Assembly (NCBI RefSeq): GCF_001506075.1
Contig: NZ_KQ947475.1
Span: 723,799-787,798, forward strand
Source of the DNA: Vibrio sp. MEBiC08052
Lineage (GTDB): Bacteria; Pseudomonadota; Gammaproteobacteria; Enterobacterales; Vibrionaceae
Length of the DNA stretch: 64,000 nt
Direction of reading: 5' to 3'
In this document: piece by piece, positions 44,421-54,283 of the stretch
Position numbering within the stretch: the first letter of the stretch is position 1
Layout: each line of letters begins with the position of its first letter
Program-made: the position numbers and the translations under genes
Notes under the pieces: model-generated
What the model saw: the letters and a program-made list of their open reading frames with translations, nothing else
Databases searched by the model: none
What the model was told of the DNA's origin: nothing

Positions 44421-45578
44421 TTAAAGGGGCGTTGACGTTTGCCACGGCCGCTGATGAACTGTCATACCGTCTTGCAGTCTTTCTTTGCCTTCAACCACAA
44501 CATGATCTCCGGCATGCAGACCGGATTTGATATGGTATTGGCCTTGCACCAACGCACCGAGTGAGACGGCTTTCAGTGCTGCTTTGTCTTGGGAGTCGAT
44601 GACCCAGATATGGGGCACACCGCCGATGTGGGTGATGGCTTGCTGCGGCACGGTCAGGGCGTTGGCATAACGCGAGCGTAAAACACGGGCTTTGACAAAC
44701 ATCCCCGGTAGCAACAGGCGCTGCTGGTTATCAACCAACACCCGCAATAAAACATCTCCGGTGCTGGTATCAATATTGATCCCTGAAAATAGCAATTGCC
44801 CTTGCAGCGGATAAGGCTGCCCGTTCGAGCGTAATATACTGATATTGGTTGGCGTTGCAGCGGTTGGTTCAGCCGTATCTGCTGCGAACGTATCACGGAG
44901 TGATTCAAGCGATGATGACGGACGGCGAATATCAACAAAAACTTGGTCAATCTGTTCAATGCGTGTCATCGGGGTGTTATCCGATCGGCTGACGAGTGCC
45001 CCCTCGCTGACCAGCGTTTGATCAATGCGCCCAGCGATCGGGGCGGTGACACTGGCATACTTTAAATCCAGCAACCGGCGAGCAAGCGTCGCTTTGGCTT
45101 GGGCAACGTCTGCACTGGCTTGGTCACGTTGTAAAACGGCATCATCATATTCTTGGCGACTAATCGCGTCTGCCTCAACCAGCGGTTTTAGATATGAGGC
45201 TTTTTCTAAAGCGCGTTTTAAGGTTACTTCGGCTTTCAGTAAATTGGCTTTGGCCGTATCGACATCCGCTTGAAAGGGCATCGGGTCAATCTGAAATAAA
45301 GGTTGACCGGCTTTGACTTCGGCCCCTTGTTTGAAGAGGCGATGTTGGACGATGCCGCTCACTTGTGGACGGATCTCTGCGACGCGGACAGCCGCGACTC
45401 TTGCCGGCAGTTCTTCAAAGACCTCCAGTTGTGCTGGCTTCATCGTCATGGTTGAAACGAAAGGTACGACTGCTTGCGACTCTGTTTCTTTATCGATCTC
45501 GGATTGATTACAAGCGACTAAAAAGAGAAGGGTCAATATATGTAAGTGACAACGGACACATATATTTATCTTTTTCAC
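44421..45578 (-). CDS. Periplasmic adaptor of RND pump, AdeA-like lipoprotein
   Basis: 385 residues. Signal with lipobox FLVACNQ (Cys near 22), lipoyl/barrel-sandwich halves (VAAVRVAEIRPQVSGIV and YASVTAPIAGRI), alpha hairpin between, and a C-terminal barrel (LLPGMFVKARVL). The frame is open upstream to 45881, into the divergent regulator gene, but GTG 45576-45578 gives a proper lipoprotein signal and has AAGGAT upstream, so this start is used. First gene of the efflux operon. Confidence 0.9.
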   Translation of the reverse strand: MKKINICVRCHLHILTLLFLVACNQSEIDKETESQAVVPFVSTMTMKPAQLEVFEELPARVAAVRVAEIRPQVSGIVQHRLFKQGAEVKAGQPLFQIDPMPFQADVDTAKANLLKAEVTLKRALEKASYLKPLVEADAISRQEYDDAVLQRDQASADVAQAKATLARRLLDLKYASVTAPIAGRIDQTLVSEGALVSRSDNTPMTRIEQIDQVFVDIRRPSSSLESLRDTFAADTAEPTAATPTNISILRSNGQPYPLQGQLLFSGINIDTSTGDVLLRVLVDNQQRLLLPGMFVKARVLRSRYANALTVPQQAITHIGGVPHIWVIDSQDKAALKAVSLGALVQGQYHIKSGLHAGDHVVVEGKERLQDGMTVHQRPWQTSTPL

Positions 45579-45679
45579 TGAGGTATCCTTTTGGCAATGA
45601 TTGAAGTGCTGGTGCTGTAGAGATGGGTTAAGTCTACCACCCATATGTGGAGGTTCCGCCGAATAAATGTGGAGATTTG

Positions 45680-46450
45680 ATGGAGATGAACGATTTACGC
45701 TTTGACGCGCAGAAATTGAGCGCTGATTCAGAACAAGACGCAGGAGCAAACCATCAGGCCTTGATTCTGATCGCAGAGGACGAGCCTGAAATTGCGGATA
45801 TACTAGGTGCTTATTTAGCACGGAGTGGTATGCGTACTGTGCACGCAACTGACGGGGTGAAAACACTGGCGCTTCATTCATCGCTGAAACCTGATCTCAT
45901 ACTGCTCGATATTCAGATGCCGAAGATGGACGGATGGAAAGTTTTGACTGAGCTGCGTCAGCACAGTCATACCCCCGTCATCATGTTGACGGCGATGGAT
46001 CAGGATGTCGATAAACTGGTGGCGCTGAGAATTGGTGCCGATGATTATGTGATTAAACCGTTCAATCCGGCAGAGGTGGTGGCGAGGGTACAAGCCGTGC
46101 TTAGACGGACAATGGACAGTCCTCAACACCATGCGCAGCGGATATTGCGTGTTGCTCCGTTTGAAGTTGACTTAGACAGTCATGAAATCTCGGTCAATCA
46201 AGACGGGCAGCGCTATTTGCTCTCTTTAACACTGACTGAATTTAAGTTACTGACCCATTTTATTCGCTCACCGAAGCGGGTCTTTACCCGAGGCGAGTTA
46301 TTGAGTGCGTGTTTACCGGAGGGCGACACGCTGGAGCGTACGATTGATAGCCACATCAGTAAGATCCGCAAAAAACTCGAAGTGGTCGGTATTTATGGTA
46401 TTCCTGCCGGAGTACGTGGGGTCGGGTATCGTTTCCGGGGAGAGTCATGA
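45680..46450 (+). CDS. Response regulator, AdeR/BaeR-like
   Basis: 256 residues. Receiver domain LILIAEDEPEIADILGAYL, phosphoacceptor in LILLDIQMPKMDGW, PVIMLTAMDQDVDKLVALRIGADDYVIKPFNP, then an OmpR-type winged helix (LTLTEFKLLTHFI, FTRGELLSACLP, GVRGVGYRF). It closely resembles Acinetobacter AdeR over the receiver. ATG 45680 has GGAG five bases upstream. It is divergent from the adaptor gene and overlaps the sensor kinase gene by four bases (ATGA). Confidence 0.92.
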   Translation: MEMNDLRFDAQKLSADSEQDAGANHQALILIAEDEPEIADILGAYLARSGMRTVHATDGVKTLALHSSLKPDLILLDIQMPKMDGWKVLTELRQHSHTPVIMLTAMDQDVDKLVALRIGADDYVIKPFNPAEVVARVQAVLRRTMDSPQHHAQRILRVAPFEVDLDSHEISVNQDGQRYLLSLTLTEFKLLTHFIRSPKRVFTRGELLSACLPEGDTLERTIDSHISKIRKKLEVVGIYGIPAGVRGVGYRFRGES

Positions 46451-47520
46451 AATTAGCGGGGTTGAGTCGCCAGATTGCATTATCGATGATGAAAATTGCG
46501 ATGGGGTCGGCGTTACTCGTGCTTTTCGGCTCATTTGTGTTTTATTACTTGTGGGAAAAGTATTGGCCGAATGAAATCCCCAGTGAGAGTGATATCACGC
46601 CTTCCTTCCCGGAATGGGTTTGGATTCTGTGTACCTTTGCTTTTGTGATTTGGTTTGCTGTCCATGTGGCGATTAAGCTATCCAGACGAATTTTAGAACC
46701 TTTAAACTCCGTTGCGCAAGGGATACGAACCATTGCCAAAGGGGATTTGGATGTGCGGGTATCCGTCGGGGATCGTTCGTTAGGAGAGGCAGCGCTGCTG
46801 GTAGAGGATTTCAATCTTTTAGCCGAGAAATTACGACAGATGTCTGAAGCGCAAAACTTTTGGAATGCGGCGATTGCCCATGAATTAAGAACCCCGGTGA
46901 CTATCTTACGGGGGCGATTACAGGGATTAGCCGAGGGTATTTTCACCCCGGACAAAGCACAGTTTCTGAAGTTATTAACTCAAGTCGAAGGCTTATCTCA
47001 CTTAATCGAAGATTTAAGAGTCGTGAGCTTAATGAATAGCGGCGAGCTGAACATCAATATTGAAGCGGTCGAGCTCGCTGCGGAAATCAAGTCGGTGACA
47101 GATATGGCTGAGAATATGCTGCAGGCCGCAGGGCAATCAGTCAGACTGGACTTACATACTCAGCCCGTTATCTGTGATTCAATGCGGATCCGGCAAGCAT
47201 TACTGGCAATACTTGAAAATACCAGCAAATATGCTGTGCCGGGAACCGTGACGATTCATTCAAGGGAACAAGACGGGCGTTATTTTGTCAGTGTTGCCGA
47301 TCAAGGCCCCGGTATTGAACCGGAATTATTGCCGAATGTGTTTACGGCATTTCACCGGGCAAAAGATACTTCACAGCGAGGGAGCGGGCTAGGCTTAGCC
47401 GTCGTTGCAGCGATTGCTCATGCTCATAAGGGCGAAGTGAGCTGTGTGCTCAATGAAGCCGGCGGGACGACTATTGAGTTATGCTGGCCTGCACCAGTGA
47501 GCAATACAACGGAGCAGTGA
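46447..47520 (+). CDS. Sensor histidine kinase, AdeS/BaeS-like
   Basis: 357 residues. Two membrane helices (GSALLVLFGSFVFYYLW, WVWILCTFAFVIWFAVHVAI) flanking a short periplasmic loop, HAMP, H-box NAAIAHELRTPVTILRGRLQG (His near 145), N-box region ENTSKYAVPG, G1 VADQGPGIEP and G2 GSGLGLAVV. It should phosphorylate the adjacent regulator. The short periplasmic loop suggests sensing within the membrane. Coupled to the regulator by an ATGA overlap. Confidence 0.92.
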   Translation: MKLAGLSRQIALSMMKIAMGSALLVLFGSFVFYYLWEKYWPNEIPSESDITPSFPEWVWILCTFAFVIWFAVHVAIKLSRRILEPLNSVAQGIRTIAKGDLDVRVSVGDRSLGEAALLVEDFNLLAEKLRQMSEAQNFWNAAIAHELRTPVTILRGRLQGLAEGIFTPDKAQFLKLLTQVEGLSHLIEDLRVVSLMNSGELNINIEAVELAAEIKSVTDMAENMLQAAGQSVRLDLHTQPVICDSMRIRQALLAILENTSKYAVPGTVTIHSREQDGRYFVSVADQGPGIEPELLPNVFTAFHRAKDTSQRGSGLGLAVVAAIAHAHKGEVSCVLNEAGGTTIELCWPAPVSNTTEQ

Positions 47521-47560
47521 TCACGAGTACCGGGATTCATCGGTGACCAACAACAATGAA

Positions 47561-47584
47561 AAAAGGGAGCCTCGGCTCCCTTTT
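47561..47584. terminator. Bidirectional terminator between adeS-like gene and alanine symporter
   Basis: AAAAGGGAGCC (47561-47571) pairs perfectly with GGCTCCCTTTT (47574-47584). A T run on one side and an A run on the other make it a terminator for both convergent genes. Confidence 0.85.
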
Positions 47585-47602
47585 AACTATTTTGCTCAAC
47601 CG

Positions 47603-49159
47603 TTATGATTCAGCCCGCTCACTCGTCAGGGGCAATACTTCACTGTCAGAGGTCGCAGTCGGTTTCTGACCGGTTTGACGCTCATAGCGACGTTCCCAGT
47701 ACTCTGCGCCTTTAATGCCCAGTTTCACCGGGTTGAAGGTATATTGTTCGACACCGAGTTTCTGTTGTTCTTCATAATCGCTCAGGGCGGACATCGCCGG
47801 TTTATTGAGGAAGAAGATGATCAGAATCCCGATAATATTGAGCCACGCCATCAGACCCACACCGATATCCCCCATTGCCCACGCGAGGTTGGCGGTTTTC
47901 ACCGAACCGTAGAACGTTGCACTGAGCAGGACAATCTTGAGTAAGAAGGTCAGAGCCTCAGAACCAAAACGACGACAAATATAGGCGACGTTTGTTTCGG
48001 CGATATAGTAGTAGGCCAGAATGGTGGTAAATGCGAAGAAGAACAGCGCAATGGCGACAAAGGTTTTTCCGACCCCCGGCATCGCTTTTTCAATCGCAAT
48101 CTGCGTAAATGCCGGGCTGTTTGCCGCCACATCGGCAGCCAGATGTTGCACGAGGAATGTCCCTTCAGCAGCGCCGTGCACGTTGTAAGCACCGGTAATC
48201 AGAATCATAAACGCAGTTGCGGAACAAACCAGCAGCGTATCAATGTAGATGGAAAACGACTGAACCAAACCTTGTTGAGCCGGGTGTTGTACATGCGCAG
48301 CGGCTGCCGCGTGAGGCCCGGTTCCCTGACCCGCTTCATTGGAGTAAACCCCGCGCTTAACCCCCCACCCGATAGCTGCTCCCACTCCAGCCATTGGTGT
48401 AAACGCATCACCGATAATCAGGCTGAAGACATGCGGAACCTGACTGATATTGAGCAGGATAATTACGAAGGCGGTAATAATATATGCAAGTGCCATAAAA
48501 GGGACGACAATCTGAGTGAAACTTGCAATACGTTTAACGCCACCGAAAATGATGAAAGCCATCAGAATAGAAATGATAGTCCCGGTCAGGATCTTCGCCA
48601 TACTGAATGTACCGATTGCAGTCTCAACCATTTCACCGCTGCCGAAAGCTGATTCGATGGCATTGCCGATACTGTTTGATTGAACGCCCGGTAACAGCAC
48701 ACCACACGCAATAATGGTGGCAACCGCAAAAATCATCGCGTACCATTTTTGGCCCATTGCTTTTTCGATGTAGTAAGCCGGGCCACCACGAAACTCACCG
48801 TTATCTTCTTCTTTATAGATTTGAGCCAGTGTTGACTCGGCATAAGCTGTGGCTGCACCGAGGAAAGCGACTACCCACATCCAGAAGACTGCGCCCGGAC
48901 CACCGAAACCGATCGCGGCCGCAACCCCTGCAATGTTCCCGGTTCCGACACGCCCCGAAAGCGACACGGCCAAAGCCTGAAAGGAAGAAATCCCCTTCGT
49001 TGACGTTTTGGCCGAAAAGAGTAAGCGGCACATTTCTGCAAAGTGACGGACCTGAACAAAGCGAGTCAGGATCGAATAGAAAAGTCCGGCACCAAGGCAT
49101 AGATAAATCAGTGCCGGGCTCCAGATGATCCCATTCAAAAAATCAACAAGTGACTGCAT
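47603..49159 (-). CDS. AGCS-family sodium:alanine symporter
   Basis: 518 residues with about ten membrane spans. Family motifs are visible: SGRVGTGNIAGVAAAIGFGGPGAVFWMW in outline, NEAGQGTGPHAAAAA and FFFAFTTILAYYYIAE. Imports alanine or glycine with Na+, fitting a marine vibrio. The frame opens at 49243, but ATG 49159 gives MQSLVDFLNGI and has AGGAAAAATA upstream. Confidence 0.93.
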   Translation of the reverse strand: MQSLVDFLNGIIWSPALIYLCLGAGLFYSILTRFVQVRHFAEMCRLLFSAKTSTKGISSFQALAVSLSGRVGTGNIAGVAAAIGFGGPGAVFWMWVVAFLGAATAYAESTLAQIYKEEDNGEFRGGPAYYIEKAMGQKWYAMIFAVATIIACGVLLPGVQSNSIGNAIESAFGSGEMVETAIGTFSMAKILTGTIISILMAFIIFGGVKRIASFTQIVVPFMALAYIITAFVIILLNISQVPHVFSLIIGDAFTPMAGVGAAIGWGVKRGVYSNEAGQGTGPHAAAAAHVQHPAQQGLVQSFSIYIDTLLVCSATAFMILITGAYNVHGAAEGTFLVQHLAADVAANSPAFTQIAIEKAMPGVGKTFVAIALFFFAFTTILAYYYIAETNVAYICRRFGSEALTFLLKIVLLSATFYGSVKTANLAWAMGDIGVGLMAWLNIIGILIIFFLNKPAMSALSDYEEQQKLGVEQYTFNPVKLGIKGAEYWERRYERQTGQKPTATSDSEVLPLTSERAES

Positions 49160-49629
49160 AGTTATTTTTCCTGTATTTGAGTGTTGTTGTGTGTCATTGA
49201 GGCGGTGTTGTGTTTGCAATATATTCATCTCAATGTAAATCAAATGTTAATATATGTGACTTTCCAATGCTATCTATTTTTAAAACGATGTTAAATTTTG
49301 AATTGTGTCAATAATTTGAATATGTATTTCGGCTGAAAATAAAAAATATAGATAGTTATGTCAGTTTTTGGTTTATTTATAGAATAATAAATAGATGATG
49401 TTTTTTTGGCATTTTAAGCGAGATGTGACTTGTGAATAAAATATATTGATATTTTATTCTGCACCCGGTCGGTATAAAGGTCAGAACTTAGTGGGAGTGG
49501 TTGAATTTTAAACATGTGTGTGGGGTGGGGATGTTTCCGGTGTGGTATTAAACGTGAAACAGTATTTTGGTTAAAAATGCTACAAAGATGGTCAATGGCC
49601 GATTGACCATCTTTGCGAACAATCGTGAT
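49160..49629. other. AT-rich gap with dgt terminator
   Basis: About 470 bases of AT-rich DNA between the symporter and dgt genes. CAAAGATGGTCAAT (49583-49596) pairs with ATTGACCATCTTTG (49602-49615) and, read on the minus strand, is followed by TAGCATTTTTAACC, a good terminator for dgt. The rest upstream of the symporter presumably holds its promoter; no gene seen. Confidence 0.6.
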
Positions 49630-51156
49630 TTATAAGCTATCAATCACACTCAATGCCCGGAACTCATCAAAAGCGAACTGATCGGTCATACCACTGATGT
49701 AATCCTGAATCAGTCGGACCCGAAAGTAATATTCCCAACTGTTCTCATCCAGTGAATACCCTCCCGGGAAATCCCCCCGCTGAATTGCTTTCAGCGCATT
49801 TTCGTAGGCTCGCAAGTGTTTGTTCGGTAACTTTTTATATAAGCGAGCAGGGAGAAGAGGCTTGTTCTCACCGTCCACGATCGCTTCAAACTGCTCTTTG
49901 CTCAGTTCTAATAACGGTTTATAGAATTCGAGCAAGCCAGTGATAATCTGATAGCCTTGCAGTTCACGGGCTTCCACTTCTTTATCACAGAACGCATGTT
50001 TTTTGGCGACGTTTTTCAGCGTCTCGACCAGCACATGTTCGGTGCTGTTGTCTTCAATCAGCGCACGGTCGAGATTGCCGTGGTAAATGGCCTCGATATT
50101 GTGAATAAACTGCTCGGCAGCATGTTTCGGCAGGCGTTTGCTGATTTCGACCCTTAAGGTAATAAAAAAATGGCTCACCGCGCAGTTATTGGCACGAGTG
50201 GCACTAGCGAGTGACGTCTCAACAATGCTATCCATCGTGTCTTGATCAGCATGCGGATAGTCTTCTTTCCGCAGACGTTGATACTCGGCTTTCAGTGCGG
50301 CACTGGTCTGTTCGATATCTATAATGCCTTTCTCGACGGCATCCTCAATATCAGCGACACCATATGAGATATCATCGGCTGCTTCCATAATATAAGAGAA
50401 TGGCGCGCGATTGCCTTTTTCCAGAGAAAGAGAGCGGTACAGTTTATCGATAAAGATCTCTTCACTGAGATAGTAACCGACTTTCTTTTTCAGATATTTC
50501 AGCTCACCGACAGCAAACTGATGACCTTGAGCCTGCAATGTCTTCGGGCTTAATTCATCGCCACGACGGGTATATTTGAGGATCGCTGAGATCTGTGTGT
50601 AGGTGAGGTTCAGGCTGAGAATCGAATGGACCAACCGGACGGCCTGAGCATTGCCTTCAAATTCGGTGAGGTCGCGTTGCAATGGCTCAGACAGCGGGAC
50701 TGTTGCGGCTTTCGAGGGAATATATTGCGCAAACCAATCATTGATTGCCTGCTCACCGAAATGGCCAAAGGGTGGGTTGCCGACATCATGCATCAGGCAC
50801 GCCATTTCCACGATCGATTCAAAGTGGCGTTCCAGCGATTCAAGCCCGTAGCGTTCTGCATCTCGCCCCAGCATCTTATAAATTTGCTGCACAATATGAC
50901 GCCCGACTTGCTGCACTTCCATCGAATGGGTTAGACGACTCCGGACTGAGGAGTTGCGTTCCAGCGGAAAAACCTGCGTTTTTTGTTGCAAGCGCCGAAT
51001 TGCTGCGGAATTGATGATCCGGCCGCGATCACTTTCAAAGCAGGATAACGACGGGATTTTCCCATTGTGGTTATATGGAATGATACTTTCTTCTTTGCCG
51101 TTACTTTGGTCATAAGGGCGGTTGAATCTGAATCTGGCTCTGAAATCGATCGACAT
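49630..51156 (-). CDS. dgt: dGTP triphosphohydrolase
   Basis: 508 residues. HD-domain phosphohydrolase with RSRLTHSMEVQQVGRHI (HxxxR region), ACLMHDVGNPPFGHFGEQAI (metal-binding HD), and later YSYG-like stretch SYGVADIEDAV. It cleaves dGTP to deoxyguanosine and tripolyphosphate. ATG 51156 (MSIDFRARFRFNRPY) preferred to the upstream extension. Length is like that of E. coli Dgt (505). Confidence 0.92.
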   Translation of the reverse strand: MSIDFRARFRFNRPYDQSNGKEESIIPYNHNGKIPSLSCFESDRGRIINSAAIRRLQQKTQVFPLERNSSVRSRLTHSMEVQQVGRHIVQQIYKMLGRDAERYGLESLERHFESIVEMACLMHDVGNPPFGHFGEQAINDWFAQYIPSKAATVPLSEPLQRDLTEFEGNAQAVRLVHSILSLNLTYTQISAILKYTRRGDELSPKTLQAQGHQFAVGELKYLKKKVGYYLSEEIFIDKLYRSLSLEKGNRAPFSYIMEAADDISYGVADIEDAVEKGIIDIEQTSAALKAEYQRLRKEDYPHADQDTMDSIVETSLASATRANNCAVSHFFITLRVEISKRLPKHAAEQFIHNIEAIYHGNLDRALIEDNSTEHVLVETLKNVAKKHAFCDKEVEARELQGYQIITGLLEFYKPLLELSKEQFEAIVDGENKPLLPARLYKKLPNKHLRAYENALKAIQRGDFPGGYSLDENSWEYYFRVRLIQDYISGMTDQFAFDEFRALSVIDSL

Positions 51157-51269
51157 AACTGACTCGTTCCATCTGTGTCGCACGGGTGTTTGCTATTTAA
51201 AACAATTTTTTAACGAATGAAAACTGATTCTTATGATTATCGTGACTGATCCGCATCCGCAAGTGTTGT

Positions 51270-51695
51270 TTATGACTGGGTTTGAATAAATTTACTGTAA
51301 GAACTGAGTTGTCCGTTAATATATTCAATACCGCAGTGAATATTCTGTTCCGCACAACCGACGACTTGATACTCAATAATAAACTCGCCACTGACCACTT
51401 TCATGAATAAGAAACCATTCACCACTTTCCACAGGCCGTGTAGCGCTTTGTCACTGAATAAATCCTGTTCGGTCAATGTTCCGTTCGGCAGCAAACACAG
51501 GCTGGAAGACGCTCCCTCCACATTAACTTTGACCCACGGTTGATGGTGCACCTCATAAGCAAGGATCTTACGACGTTGTCTGAGCCAGTGTTTGAGTTCC
51601 TGTGCTTGAGTCGGTGACAGCGTTGGCAAGTCTTCCATGTCAAGCAGTGTGTGATACTTCTCATACCAGAATAGTTGTAAGTGGATTAATTTCAT
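51270..51695 (-). CDS. Conserved hypothetical protein
   Basis: 141 residues from ATG 51695 (MKLIHLQLFWYEKYHTLLDM). Not recognised. It has LSPTQAQELKHWLRQRRKILAYEVHHQPWVKVNVEG in outline and FLFMKVVSGEFIIEYQVVGCAE. No signal peptide or membrane helix. The frame extends upstream to 51764 without a good start. Transcribed with or before dgt. Confidence 0.6.
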   Translation of the reverse strand: MKLIHLQLFWYEKYHTLLDMEDLPTLSPTQAQELKHWLRQRRKILAYEVHHQPWVKVNVEGASSSLCLLPNGTLTEQDLFSDKALHGLWKVVNGFLFMKVVSGEFIIEYQVVGCAEQNIHCGIEYINGQLSSYSKFIQTQS

Positions 51696-51859
51696 CAAAT
51701 TGCGAGCGAGATCAGCGTTATATGCACAAGCATTCACCTTGCGACAACCCGGGAAAGATGTCAATTTTTCCGGTTAAACTTTTTACTCAGCGTATATGTT
51801 CTTCTCAGGCGTGCTTTGGATTAAGAGATGAATCGGTTTTATGCAGAGGCAGAGAGCAA

Positions 51860-51883
51860 GGACAGACACCGATGTGCCTGTCC
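51860..51883 (-). terminator. GGACAGACAC hairpin near the end of the ula operon
   Basis: GGACAGACAC (51860-51869) can pair with GTGCCTGTCC (51874-51883) with one mismatch, just 15 bases beyond the ulaE stop. It can serve as the operon terminator. The word GGACAGACAC is also the core of the repeats at 63292-63436, so it may be a mobile repeat. Confidence 0.5.
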
Positions 51884-51898
51884 GGACTGTCAAGGGGG

Positions 51899-52798
51899 CT
51901 AATGAACGGCAACTGCCGGTTGTGGAAAGAGCGGTGGCAGGTTTGCCACCATGCAGGCTTGGTTGAGACGTTGCTGGGCGGTGTGAATATTATCTTGCCA
52001 GCGCTCATCCTGAGCCCACATTTCGAGCACTAACGGCACCACGCAGTCAAGCTGTTTAAGGGTGCTGAATACTGCCGAAAAATCAACGTCGCCTTCACCG
52101 ATCACCAGATCGCGGAACTGCCCCGGATAACCCGGTCTGACCGGATGGGTGTCTTTAAGATGAATCTGCGTGATATGCGGTAAGCTCAACGCAAGTTCCG
52201 TGCAGACGTCGTAATTCCAACCACTGATGTTACCGACATCCGGATAAGCAGTGAAATAGGGGGAGTGCACCGCGCGATTCAGCACTTCAAATTTACTCAG
52301 CGCATTGAGATACGGCGTATCCATAATTTCTACCGCCAGCATGACCCCGGCACGTTCTGCCAATTTTGCCGCGCGCTTCATCCCTTCCACAAAATAGGCG
52401 TGAGTTTGTGCACTGGTGGGTTCGTAATAAACATCATATCCCGCGAGTTGAATCACCCGGATGCCCAATTTATAAGCCAGTGTGATGGCTTTTTCCAGAT
52501 GCAGATCCGCTTGTTGACGAACGGTTGGATCCAGCGAACCGAATGGAAACTTTCGGTGGGCACTCAGGCACATCGAATGCAGCGGTACCTGAAGTTGCTC
52601 ACACAAATGACGCAAGCCATAAATGGTGTCGTTATCCCAGTCGAGCCGGCTACGCCGCTCGTCCGATTCATCAATCGAAATTTCAAGAAAATCGAATCCC
52701 AATGCGCGCGTCGTCGTCAGTTTCTCTTCCCATGTCATGTTGGCTGGCAGGGCTTTCTCATACAGGCCGGTCCGGTGACGTTGTACATGTTGGTACAT
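51899..52798 (-). CDS. ulaE: L-xylulose-5-phosphate 3-epimerase
   Basis: 299 residues, slightly longer than E. coli UlaE (284). TIM-barrel of the xylose-isomerase-like family: WEEKLTTTRALGFDFLEISIDESDERRSRLDW in outline, then MLAVEIMDTPYLN, and PHITQIHLKDTHPV. It converts L-xylulose-5-P to L-ribulose-5-P in ascorbate use. Its start follows ulaD by four bases. Confidence 0.92.
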   Translation of the reverse strand: MYQHVQRHRTGLYEKALPANMTWEEKLTTTRALGFDFLEISIDESDERRSRLDWDNDTIYGLRHLCEQLQVPLHSMCLSAHRKFPFGSLDPTVRQQADLHLEKAITLAYKLGIRVIQLAGYDVYYEPTSAQTHAYFVEGMKRAAKLAERAGVMLAVEIMDTPYLNALSKFEVLNRAVHSPYFTAYPDVGNISGWNYDVCTELALSLPHITQIHLKDTHPVRPGYPGQFRDLVIGEGDVDFSAVFSTLKQLDCVVPLVLEMWAQDERWQDNIHTAQQRLNQACMVANLPPLFPQPAVAVH

Positions 52799-52802
52799 CC
52801 GC

Positions 52803-53450
52803 TTACCCCCAGAAACGTTCTATCTGTCCTTTCAGCGCGGCTGCCGTTTCGCGGCCTTGCGCTCCGGCCAGCGCCCGGCCGGCAATGAAGGTCTTCGCTT
52901 TGATTCCCTCAAACAGATAAAGATCATCCGGAACAATGCCACCGGTGATTGAGAGTTCGAGTCCTAGATCTGACAATTGACGCATCTTATCCAGATCGTC
53001 CGGTGTCCAGCCGACACCCGCCAGCTCTGCATCGCGCGAGCGGTGATAAATTGCCTGAGTAATCCCCAAGTCAACCCATGATTTAGCGTCAGCCATTGTC
53101 CAGTTGCCATAGATTTCGATCTGAATTTCACCGTTAAACTCATCGGCGACTTGTTTACAGGCATCGATGGTTGCGATGTGAGCCGCAGCGGAAACGGTGA
53201 TCCAGTTTGCCCCGGCCTCAAATGCCATCCGGGCCAGAATCGCACCGCCATCGGTGGTTTTCATATCGCAAACCAGCAGATGATCCGGATGATTGTGACG
53301 CAGCGTTCTGACGGCATTCATGCCTTCAGCAAAAGCCAGAATGGTGCCGACCTCAATCACATCGACAAAACTTTCGACACGGCGTGCCACTTCAATGGCT
53401 GAGGTCAGGTCGGTCTGGTCTAAAGCAATTTGAATCATGGGTAGGGTCAT
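52803..53450 (-). CDS. ulaD: 3-keto-L-gulonate-6-phosphate decarboxylase
   Basis: 215 residues, the family length. Orotidine decarboxylase superfamily: PMIQIALDQTD, FVDVIEVGTILAFAEGMNAV, VCDMKTTDGGAI (metal and catalytic Asp/Lys) and SITGGIVPDDL (phosphate site). It decarboxylates 3-keto-L-gulonate-6-P to L-xylulose-5-P. The gene lies between the HAD phosphatase gene and ulaE in one operon. Confidence 0.95.
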   Translation of the reverse strand: MTLPMIQIALDQTDLTSAIEVARRVESFVDVIEVGTILAFAEGMNAVRTLRHNHPDHLLVCDMKTTDGGAILARMAFEAGANWITVSAAAHIATIDACKQVADEFNGEIQIEIYGNWTMADAKSWVDLGITQAIYHRSRDAELAGVGWTPDDLDKMRQLSDLGLELSITGGIVPDDLYLFEGIKAKTFIAGRALAGAQGRETAAALKGQIERFWG

Positions 53451-53455
53451 GAGAT

Positions 53456-54277
53456 TTATCCTTGAATTTTCTGTCGTATGAGATGGGCAATGCCATCGCT
53501 GTTATTATCGGTTTGACAGATCTGTTGTGCGTGAGATTTGACGGTGTCGTCAGCATTACCCATTGCCACGCCTAAGCCTGCATAGGTCAGCATTGAGATG
53601 TCATTGTGGTTATCACCGATGGCAATGACGTGATTGGCGTCATATCCCAGATTGGCGACATATTCGGCCAGTCGTTTGCCTTTGCTGTTGCCTTTGGCGG
53701 CGAAATCGATGCGATTTGACCAAGAGAATTCACCGTTGAATGTCTCTTTCACCCAAGGGTGTTCCGAGAGCCGTTCGACCGAGCTTGGCACCCCTTCGAC
53801 AACAAACTTCCACACGTGATCTGCCTGTTCTACTAATTGGTGAAATGAATCAATCCGATGGATCTGAGGACGGATGGATTCCGGGTATTGGTTGGCCCAT
53901 TTTTCGAGTGCTTCCATATACACAATCGGATTATGTTTGGCATAGTTCATCGTATCGGTGACGTACAGAACCATTTTCATTTGGTATTGTGTCGCGAGAT
54001 CGATGAACTTCCGCGCATCGTCTTTGGCAATCGCGTCGTATTGCAGGACGGTGTCGTTCTGATAGTCATAGACATACGTGCCGTTGCAGCAAATGATCGG
54101 TGTATTCAGCCCCAGTTCGAGATAATAGGGTCTTGCTGCGGTATGATGACGACCGGTGACAATCACCACATGGCACTGTTGCTGCGCCGCCTGAATCGCC
54201 TGTTTCACTTCAGGGTGAATGGTGTGGTCGTCCGTGAGTACGGTTCCGTCTAAGTCTAATGCAAGCACTTTATACAT
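53456..54277 (-). CDS. HAD-family sugar phosphatase (Cof/YidA type)
   Basis: 273 residues. HAD motifs: LALDLDGTVLTDD (nucleophile Asp), VVIVTGRH (motif II), KGNSKGKRL (Lys) and IGDNHNDISMLTYAG (motif IV). Type IIB cap between. E. coli ula operons do not include such a gene; here it sits between ulaF and ulaD and probably clears accumulated sugar phosphates formed in the pathway. Confidence 0.85.
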   Translation of the reverse strand: MYKVLALDLDGTVLTDDHTIHPEVKQAIQAAQQQCHVVIVTGRHHTAARPYYLELGLNTPIICCNGTYVYDYQNDTVLQYDAIAKDDARKFIDLATQYQMKMVLYVTDTMNYAKHNPIVYMEALEKWANQYPESIRPQIHRIDSFHQLVEQADHVWKFVVEGVPSSVERLSEHPWVKETFNGEFSWSNRIDFAAKGNSKGKRLAEYVANLGYDANHVIAIGDNHNDISMLTYAGLGVAMGNADDTVKSHAQQICQTDNNSDGIAHLIRQKIQG

Positions 54278-54283
54278 GTAAGA

